From positions 1 to 16,843 of the forward strand of contig CACZAK010000178.1 of the NCBI GenBank assembly GCA_902779075.1: a stretch of 16,843 nt of DNA, given 5' to 3'. Under the pieces are notes generated by a model. It made no database searches, was not told where the DNA came from, and worked only from the letters and a program-made list of their open reading frames with translations. Below, in pieces: positions 1 through 4,061 of the stretch. The stretch comes from an uncultured bacterium (GTDB taxonomy: Bacteria; Verrucomicrobiota; Kiritimatiellia; RFP12; UBA1067). The translations under genes and the position numbers were made by a program. Numbering within the stretch: the first letter of the stretch is position 1; each line of letters starts with the position of its first letter.

Positions 1-186
1 GTTTCCAAGAAAAACATCTACATCCGCTCGGCCAGGCTGAACGGCAAGCCGCTTGATCGCGCGTGGCTCACCACGAAGGAAGTGACGGATGGAGGCGTAC
101 TGGAGCTTGAAATGGGCGCAGAACCCGCGAAAGATGTGTTTCAGAAACCTTTGGCCGCTACCGGGAGGTCAGAAGGGTCATATTGA
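1..186 (+). CDS. GH92 family glycosyl hydrolase, C-terminal end (5' partial)
   Basis: Frame 1 is open from the first base to TGA at 184-186 and encodes the last 61 residues of a longer protein. The segment NIYIRSARLNGKPLDRAWLT, followed shortly by a GGVLELEMG-type stretch, matches the C-terminal beta-sandwich end of GH92 alpha-mannosidases. In that family an N-[IV]-Y-I-x-S-x-x-L-N-G-K-P motif, then a T-hydrophobic-x-x-GG-x-L-x-[FL]-x-M-G motif, closes the protein. GH92 enzymes are usually exported exo-alpha-mannosidases that trim host or yeast glycans. The catalytic residues lie upstream of the window, so activity cannot be judged. The tail after EMGAEP is some 15 residues longer than I expect. 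No downstream gene looks functionally related, and the next bases form a strong inverted repeat. Confidence 0.8.
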   Translation, partial: VSKKNIYIRSARLNGKPLDRAWLTTKEVTDGGVLELEMGAEPAKDVFQKPLAATGRSEGSY

Positions 187-226
187 TAAAACGGGTGGGG
201 ACGGACCCCGCGAAACGCGCGTTTTA
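187..226 (+). terminator. Structured inverted repeat after the GH92 gene, possible terminator
   Basis: TAAAACG at 187-193 pairs perfectly with CGTTTTA at 220-226. Inside lie two further stems, GGGG (197-200) with CCCC (206-209) and CGCG with CGCG around an AAA loop (209-219). These two overlap by one base, so they need slight adjustment. The structure starts one base after the GH92 stop and ends in a short T run, consistent with a transcription terminator. The T run is only four bases, so an RNA processing or mobile-repeat origin is also possible. Confidence 0.35.
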
Positions 227-275
227 CAGGGCTTTCCGCGATCTCAACCCGTTGAATGACCTCGAAATCGGGTAG

Positions 276-294
276 CAGCCCCGCGAAGCGGCTG
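276..294. repeat. GC-rich hairpin in the intergenic region
   Basis: CAGCC at 276-280 pairs with GGCTG at 290-294, and GC/GC continues the stem around a GAA loop. Read on the minus strand, the hairpin and the bases after it (a CCGC-loop-GCGGGGC stem followed closely by ACCC) resemble the start of the two insertion elements at 3404-3470 and 3531-3624. It may be a degenerate relative; the resemblance is short and could be chance. Confidence 0.25.
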
Positions 295-612
295 TTTCCG
301 GGCGGGCGCTCAAACAGGCTACGGCAAATGACGAGAGGGAAAGAGAACGGCAAGGCATGAAAGAGATTACGCGAAAGCAATTCATGGGCGGCGTGGCTCG
401 CCCGGGAGGTCGCAAGGTATCTCGCGGCGGAAAACAACATCCAGCCGGACGACGTGATGGCGTGGCTTATCGAGAACGATGGCATCGACTTCCTGACGAA
501 GGGCGCGGAGTCGATGGGCAAGCAGCGCTTCCTGGGCAGGAAGGTGATCCCAATGGCCGCCCGCGCCGTTTCATTCTATTGCAGCCCCGATACCGCCGCT
601 ATGTTCAGCGGC

Positions 613-640
613 GGGGAACGGGGAATGGGGAACGGGAAAC
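613..640 (+). repeat. Heptamer tandem repeat (GGGGAAY) with G-quadruplex pattern
   Basis: Four consecutive 7-bp units are present: GGGGAAC, GGGGAAT, GGGGAAC and GGGAAAC. Four runs of three or four G separated by about three bases fit the standard intramolecular G-quadruplex pattern on the + (coding) strand. The repeat ends 13 bases before the umuD Shine-Dalgarno, so it would lie in the umuD leader RNA. Confidence 0.6.
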
Positions 641-653
641 CGACGATTTTAAT

Positions 654-658
654 GGAGG
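654..658 (+). promoter_or_regulatory. Ribosome binding site deciding the umuD TTG start
   Basis: GGAGG at 654-658 stands 7 nt before TTG at 666. No ATG lies in the umuD frame between the autocleavage region and this site. The upstream ATG at 357 would add about 100 residues of low-complexity, non-UmuD sequence. The TTG start gives a 131-residue protein of normal UmuD size. Confidence 0.65.
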
Positions 659-665
659 TCTGACA

Positions 666-1061
666 TTGGGCAGCAAAGCGAGGATTTCGGGATCGGTTGT
701 GGCGGGGTTTCCCTCGCCCGCCGAGCAGTACCAGGAGCCGCCGCTCGACCTTAACGAGCTGTTGGTGAAGCGTCCGGCCGCAACGTACTTCGTCCGGGTT
801 GAGGGCGACTCGATGGAGGACGAGGGAATACGCCACGGCGATCTTCTCGTTGTGGACCGATCGCTACGTCCGGCGTCGGGCGACGTGATCATCGCGAGCT
901 TGGGCGGCGACTTCACCGTGAAGAGATACCGCCGCGACAAGGACGGAGTTCGCCTTGAACCTGCGAACTCCCGCTATCCCGTCATAAAGCTGCGTCCGGG
1001 GCAGCAGCTCGACTACTTTGGGAAGGTGACGGCCTGCATACACAGGTTCGTAGGGGTATAG
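666..1061 (+). CDS. umuD: UmuD-like self-cleaving subunit of DNA polymerase V
   Basis: The 131-residue product aligns along its whole length with UmuD (139 residues in E. coli). It has the cleavage region VVAGFPSP with an Ala-Gly bond at residues 13-14, where E. coli has Cys-Gly. The catalytic Ser is in GDSM (S49) and the catalytic Lys in FTVKR (K86). In the family, RecA filaments stimulate this LexA-like Ser/Lys self-cleavage, and the trimmed UmuD' dimer joins UmuC to form the error-prone polymerase. No DNA-binding helix-turn-helix is present, so this is not LexA. umuC follows 300 bp downstream with one small gene between them. I could not recognise an SOS box upstream. The leader carries a G-quadruplex-type repeat. 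Confidence 0.93.
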   Translation: MGSKARISGSVVAGFPSPAEQYQEPPLDLNELLVKRPAATYFVRVEGDSMEDEGIRHGDLLVVDRSLRPASGDVIIASLGGDFTVKRYRRDKDGVRLEPANSRYPVIKLRPGQQLDYFGKVTACIHRFVGV

Positions 1062-1065
1062 CCAT

Positions 1066-1335
1066 ATGAAAACCTATGTTGTCGTATACAAGTCCCCTGA
1101 CGGTCAAATCCGCGACCGCTATGTGACGGCCCGCAACCACAGGAAGGCAATGGAATCCGTTTCGCGGGAGAATCTGGAAGTCCTTTCGGTGGACAGGGCT
1201 GACAACGAAGAATCCTTGCGTCTGGTAGGCAACCCCAGAAGGAGCGCGGTGGTCGCATTGGTCATCGGCATCGTAACCGCAGCGGTCGTAATCTCTCTTT
1301 TCTGGTTGTGGAAAGGATGCCCAAGTCTCTTCTAA
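1066..1335 (+). CDS. Small single-pass membrane protein between umuD and umuC
   Basis: This 89-residue protein starts four bases after the umuD stop, with only a weak G-rich run (GGGG, about 1052-1055) as ribosome site. Residues 1-45 form a small alpha/beta-like domain: YVVVYKSPDGQIRDRYVTAR, then an A-x-x-x-V pattern and a VLSVD strand. One strong transmembrane helix follows at about residues 60-82 (AVVALVIGIVTAAVVISLFW), ending in a short GCPSLF tail. The N-terminal pattern weakly recalls the small domains at the start of type II secretion GspF-like proteins, but I would not assign it. Its place inside the umuDC unit suggests co-expression; a role in repair or in membrane localisation of the polymerase is pure speculation. 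Confidence 0.7.
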   Translation: MKTYVVVYKSPDGQIRDRYVTARNHRKAMESVSRENLEVLSVDRADNEESLRLVGNPRRSAVVALVIGIVTAAVVISLFWLWKGCPSLF

Positions 1336-1362
1336 ACCGAACATGCGCACCTGCTAAATGAA

Positions 1363-2610
1363 ATGATCGGACTCGTCGACGTCAACAACTGCTTCGTCTC
1401 GTGCGAGAGAGTGTTCAACCGCTCCCTCGTCGGGCGACCCGTCGCCGTCCTCTCGAACAACGACGGATGCTGCGTCGCCCGGTCAAACGAGTTCAAGGCG
1501 CTCGGCATCGCGATGGGGACGCCGTACTTCCAGCTCAAGGATCGCGAGAAGTCCGGCGAACTCGTCTTCTGCTCGTCAAACTACGAACTCTACGGCGATA
1601 TGTCGCGGCGACTTATCTCGATCCTCCGCGACGAGGCTTTGGACGTGGAGCAGTATTCCATCGACGAGGCGTTCATCGTGCCGCCGAACAACCCAGATCT
1701 CGGCTACGCCGAATACGGGAAGCGGCTGCGGGCGAAGATACTCCGCTGGATAGGGCTTCCCTGCGGCATCGGCTTTGCGCCCACCAAGACGCTCGCCAAG
1801 ATCGCGGACCATATCGCGAAGAAGCGGCCGGAGGGCGTGTTCGTGCTTCCCGAGGACCCGACGGACATCCTTGCCGACCTTCCGTCCGACGAGGTGTGGG
1901 GCGTCGGACGCCGCCTTGTCGTGAAGCTTCGCGCCGAACGCATATTCACTGCGAATGACCTGCGGGACGCGAGGGACGACGTGATCCGCTCCGTCGGCGG
2001 AGTGACGCTTCTCAGGACGGCGCAGGAGCTTCGAGGCATTCCGTCCAACGACGACAAGGACTACGACGCAGACCCCGACAGCGTTAGCTGCTCCCGATCC
2101 TTCGGCGAGCCTGTGACAACCCTTGAAGGGATCGCCGAGTCGCTTGCCTCGTTCACCGCGCAGGCGGCGACGAAACTCCGCAAGCACGGGCTGCTGGCGT
2201 CCGGGTGCAATGTGTATGCGCAGATATTCCACTCCGGCGGGGGCGGCGACTTCCTCGGGCGGACGGTGATGTTCCCATCGCCCACGGACGCGACGAACGA
2301 GATGCTGAAGGCGATACGCGAGGAGGTGGACGCGCTCTTCATCCCCGGAACGCGCTACCGCAAGACCGGCGTCGTGTTCTTCGGACTTGAAAAGGTCGGC
2401 TCCGCCCGTCAGCTGGACTTGTTTTCGCCCGTCGAGAAGGCCGAGGCGTCGCCGCTCTACAAGGCCATCGACTCGCTCAACAAGCGCTACGGCAAAGGCA
2501 AGGTGTTCTCCGCCGCAGAAGGGCTGGGCGACCGCTCATGGAAGATGAAGCGCGGCAAGCTCTCGAAGCGCCCCACCACCCGATGGGACGAGTTGATGGT
2601 AGTGAGATGA
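1363..2610 (+). CDS. umuC: UmuC, Y-family error-prone DNA polymerase V catalytic subunit
   Basis: The 415-residue product matches UmuC from end to end (422 residues in E. coli). The palm acidic residues are D6 (LVDVNN) and D101-E102 in YSIDEAF, the same numbering as E. coli. Other family segments are VLSNNDGCCVARSNEFKALG (residues 29-48), CSSNYELYGDMS (70-81), a helix-hairpin-helix thumb around VWGVGRRL, and a C-terminal DUF4113-like tail starting near QLDLF. With UmuD'2 it performs translesion synthesis across bulky lesions and abasic sites. ATG at 1363 has no clear Shine-Dalgarno and lies 27 bp after the preceding gene. Its TGA overlaps the next start (ATGA), implying translational coupling to the metalloprotease gene. 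Confidence 0.96.
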   Translation: MIGLVDVNNCFVSCERVFNRSLVGRPVAVLSNNDGCCVARSNEFKALGIAMGTPYFQLKDREKSGELVFCSSNYELYGDMSRRLISILRDEALDVEQYSIDEAFIVPPNNPDLGYAEYGKRLRAKILRWIGLPCGIGFAPTKTLAKIADHIAKKRPEGVFVLPEDPTDILADLPSDEVWGVGRRLVVKLRAERIFTANDLRDARDDVIRSVGGVTLLRTAQELRGIPSNDDKDYDADPDSVSCSRSFGEPVTTLEGIAESLASFTAQAATKLRKHGLLASGCNVYAQIFHSGGGGDFLGRTVMFPSPTDATNEMLKAIREEVDALFIPGTRYRKTGVVFFGLEKVGSARQLDLFSPVEKAEASPLYKAIDSLNKRYGKGKVFSAAEGLGDRSWKMKRGKLSKRPTTRWDELMVVR

Positions 2611-3161
2611 AGCTACACACAGGAGAGAATACTATCGACGGAATCTCCGTTGTCGTCACCCGGCGCAGGGCGAGGCATATCCGTGTCTGGGTCAAGGCGG
2701 ACGGTACGGTCGCGATGACCGTTCCGTTCTGGGGCGCTACGCTGGCGCAGGGAGCCGACTTTCTCGCCTCCAAGTGGGGATGGGTGTGCGAGACGCGCAA
2801 GCGCGTCCTCTCGCGCCCTGCGCCAACCGTGCGCGTCATTTCCGCAAACGACGCCGCGCAGCTCCAGGTGCTTCTTGCGGAGCTTCACGCTTTATGGGCG
2901 GACAGGCTCGGAGAACCAGCTACGACATGGAAAACCCGCCGCATGAAGACGCGGTGGGGAGTGTGCAACTATGTGCGGCGGAGGATTACCTACTCGCTGA
3001 TGCTCGCAGGGATGCCCCGCGAACTCGTCGAATATGTCGTCGTCCACGAGTTCACCCACCTGAAGGCACACGGACACGGTCCGAGGTTCCAGGCGTTCAT
3101 GGACGCAAGGCTTCCTGAGTGGCGAACTCTCCGCAAACGGCTCAACCATTGGGAATCATGA
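2607..3161 (+). CDS. YgjP-like (DUF45) zinc metalloprotease, SprT/WLM-related
   Basis: The 184-residue product carries the YgjP/DUF45 signature. There is a strand-rich N-terminus with RRRARHIRVWV (residues 19-29), the MKTRWGVCN motif (113-121, family form K-x-R-W-G-S-C), and the zinc site VVVHEFTHLKAHGHGPRF, with H147, E148, H151 and a third His at 155 or 157. The start is the ATG at 2607, overlapping the umuC stop as ATGA; the frame extends upstream only inside umuC. YgjP proteins are relatives of SprT, whose eukaryotic form SPRTN digests DNA-protein crosslinks. Tight coupling to the translesion polymerase makes a similar repair role attractive, but this is inference. It also overlaps the DUF4186 start by ATGA. 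Confidence 0.88.
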   Translation: MKLHTGENTIDGISVVVTRRRARHIRVWVKADGTVAMTVPFWGATLAQGADFLASKWGWVCETRKRVLSRPAPTVRVISANDAAQLQVLLAELHALWADRLGEPATTWKTRRMKTRWGVCNYVRRRITYSLMLAGMPRELVEYVVVHEFTHLKAHGHGPRFQAFMDARLPEWRTLRKRLNHWES

Positions 3162-3403
3162 ACGCACGCGCATACGATGCCGCATTCGCCCGGCTTGCGA
3201 AGTCGAAGTTCCGTAGTCGCTTCCATCTCTCGGAAGCGGACAGGAAGTATATCGCAGAGAAGGGAATTAAGACGATTCGCTCCCATTGCGAGGACTTCAT
3301 CCGAATGAGGCTCGCACCGGCGAACCCGCCGAACGACGGGAAGCAGACGCCGATGCGCGGACACCCCGTGTTCAAGGCGCAGCACGCCTGCGCCTGCTGC
3401 TGC

Positions 3404-3470
3404 TCGGCACTCGCTTGCGCTCGGCGTGTTCGCTTCCCCACGGGTCGCGAACCCCCGCAGGGGGCGGATA
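3404..3470 (-). mobile_element. Multi-hairpin GC-rich insertion element, copy 1 (minus orientation)
   Basis: This 67-bp block separates the CCC and CDCL parts of the DUF4186 reading frame. It contains a hairpin with arms GTTCGC and GCGAAC enclosing an inner CCC/GGG stem, and a second hairpin CCCCC-GCA-GGGGG. On the minus strand the order is G-rich hairpin, then YCGCRACCC-loop-GGGAMGCG hairpin, then a CCGAGCG tail ending in GCCGAGC. That is the same order as copy 2 on the + strand. Identical TGC triplets flank it (3401-3403 and 3471-3473); a longer imperfect direct repeat TGCGCCTGC/TGCGACTGC (3389-3397, 3471-3479) is also present. It carries no gene. Confidence 0.7.
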
Positions 3471-3530
3471 TGCGACTGCCTCGTAAAGTGGTGGAAGGTG
3501 CCTCGCGGGACACCGATCCCCGCCGAGCGG

Positions 3531-3624
3531 CGTAACCGCCGCGTAAGCGGGGCCGCAACCCATAGGGACGCGGCCAAACCGAGCGGACTGAGCGCAGCGA
3601 AGAGGCTCCGCGAGAGCCGAGCGG
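3531..3624 (+). mobile_element. Multi-hairpin GC-rich insertion element, copy 2 (plus orientation)
   Basis: This block of about 94 bp separates IPAER from IVEFLMAW in the DUF4186 frame. Its hairpins are CCGC-GTAA-GCGG, then GGCCGC/GCGGCC enclosing CCC-AT-AGGG, then GGCTC-CGCGA-GAGCC. Between them is a CCGAGCG motif and a GAGCGCAGCGAAG stretch resembling GAGCGCAAGCGAG of copy 1. A perfect 9-bp direct repeat GCCGAGCGG lies at 3522-3530 and 3616-3624. It may be a target-site duplication, but copy 1 also ends in GCCGAGC, so part of it may belong to the element. No coding capacity; it would need enzymes supplied elsewhere. Confidence 0.72.
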
Positions 3625-3721
3625 GGGATCGTCGAATTTCTCATGGCTTGGATCGAGCGCAATATGTGATGCGAAGAGTTTTAGAGCAAGCGTTGGAATG
3701 AATCGAGCTGAAAGTAGCTTG

Positions 3722-3753
3722 CGAATATTCGATAATAAACTTTCAAATATTTG
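3722..3753. promoter_or_regulatory. Two perfect 10-bp palindromes, candidate operator
   Basis: CGAATATTCG (3722-3731) and CAAATATTTG (3744-3753) are both perfect palindromes of the form C-R-AATATT-Y-G. Their centres are 22 bp apart, about two helical turns, and the second ends 20 bp before the -35 box of the island promoter. A third partial match, AATATTTG, lies at 3801-3808 next to the -10. The spacing suits a dimeric regulator binding one DNA face. The region is AT-rich, which raises the chance of accidental palindromes. Confidence 0.4.
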
Positions 3754-3773
3754 TAAAATAAAATTTTGTACCA

Positions 3774-3803
3774 TTGACGGCAAAATGCAGAATATGATAT
3801 AAT
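3774..3803 (+). promoter_or_regulatory. Sigma-70 type promoter of the GHKL-methylase island
   Basis: The -35 box TTGACG (3774-3779) and -10 box TATAAT (3798-3803) are separated by 18 bp, and a TG at 3795-3796 gives an extended -10. It sits in the AT-rich spacer between the broken DUF4186 gene and the small decayed gene at 3837. It is the best promoter match in the window and is placed to drive the four-gene operon starting at 4062. Confidence 0.75.
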
Positions 3804-3836
3804 ATTTGCATCACTTGGGAAAGGAGAACAATAAAA

Positions 3837-4018
3837 ATGGCTGCAAAAAAGGAAACGAAGCGCGAAAAGTTTGTCCGCATGGCGGAAGCCCGCACGATAA
3901 AGATCATATCTATGGTCAGGCTGCTGGGCAACTGCTCGAACAGGCTGGCCTACGAATAGCCAAAAAGCGGTTCAAGAGCGCACCCAACGGAACGGCGCAG
4001 GTGTTCTCGCTGTCGTAA
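3837..4018 (+). pseudogene. Small conserved gene with internal deletion and frameshift
   Basis: ATG at 3837 follows an AGGAG (3822-3826, spacing 10) and encodes 40 residues, ending at TAG 3957-3959. The sequence KREKFVRMAEARTIKIISMV, then RLLGNCSNRLAYE, matches from memory a small family with the pattern REKFV[RE]LAExR...I[RK]LLGN.SNR..YEY, whose members continue for some 30 residues and end in RF...F.L. That ending appears here in another frame: LRIAKKRFKSAPNGTAQVFS, ending LS, with TAA at 4016-4018. So the middle seems deleted, with loss of frame. A functional 40-residue peptide cannot be excluded because promoter and ribosome site are excellent. The family's role is unknown to me. Confidence 0.5.
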
Positions 4019-4061
4019 TAAAACATCGCCGCAGGTAAAACGTTCGCAAAAGGAGGTCGTG

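Larger units (their letters stand above)
328..663 (+). pseudogene. Possible decayed small gene with in-frame TGA (weakly DUF3791-like)
   Basis: Frame 1 has an ATG at 328, a TGA at 358-360, and then stays open to TGA at 661-663. The stretch after the stop reads like a real protein: SNSWAAWLAREVARYLAAEN, then a short link, DDVMAWLIENDGIDFLTKGA. This helical layout, with a turn followed by an L-x-x-x-G-[IV]-x-[FY]-[IL] pattern, loosely recalls DUF3791 proteins, but the match is from memory and weak. A single C-to-T change (CGA to TGA) at 358 would explain the break. Beyond about residue 75 the reading frame runs through a G-rich heptamer repeat and looks non-coding. A functional start at the GTG at 454 cannot be excluded. 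Confidence 0.3.
3158..3669 (+). pseudogene. DUF4186 family gene broken by two GC-rich insertions
   Basis: ATG at 3158 overlaps the previous TGA. The first 82 residues are a clear DUF4186 protein (AFARLAKSKFRSRF, RLAPANPPNDGKQTPMRGHP, then VFKAQHACACCC). The frame is then lost. The family's continuation, CDCLVKWWKVPRGTPIPAER, resumes at 3471 in another frame, and the C-terminal end IVEFLMAWIERNM with TGA at 3667-3669 resumes at 3628 in the third. Removing 3404-3470 (67 nt) and 3531-3624 (94 nt) yields one 116-residue protein of normal DUF4186 size. Both insertions are 3n+1, so ordinary translation stops at 3533-3535 with a wrong tail. The function of DUF4186 is unknown; Cys-rich C-C-x-x-C and two His suggest metal binding. 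It closes the umuDC operon. Confidence 0.85.

Noticed and set aside
16..100. Window start as a transposon or phage end
   Set aside because: The residues match the C-terminus of GH92 enzymes, so it is an ordinary gene cut by the window edge.
300..665. SOS (LexA) box upstream of umuD
   Set aside because: No CTG-N10-CAG or GAAC-N4-GTTC type palindrome stood out, and the LexA site of this lineage is unknown to me.
357..1061. Long reading of umuD from ATG 357 (234 codons)
   Set aside because: The first about 100 residues are low-complexity and unlike any UmuD. A TTG at 666 with a good ribosome site gives the normal length.
1576..2232. 218-codon minus-strand open frame inside umuC
   Set aside because: umuC on the + strand is unambiguous; the antisense frame has no independent support.
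2538..2606. N-terminal extension of the metalloprotease inside umuC
   Set aside because: It is only the shadow of umuC coding sequence. ATG 2607 with ATGA overlap and normal family length is better.
3426..3701. 91-codon open frame as a separate gene
   Set aside because: Its middle is the displaced DUF4186 segment (CDCLVKWWKVPRG); the rest translates the insertion element.
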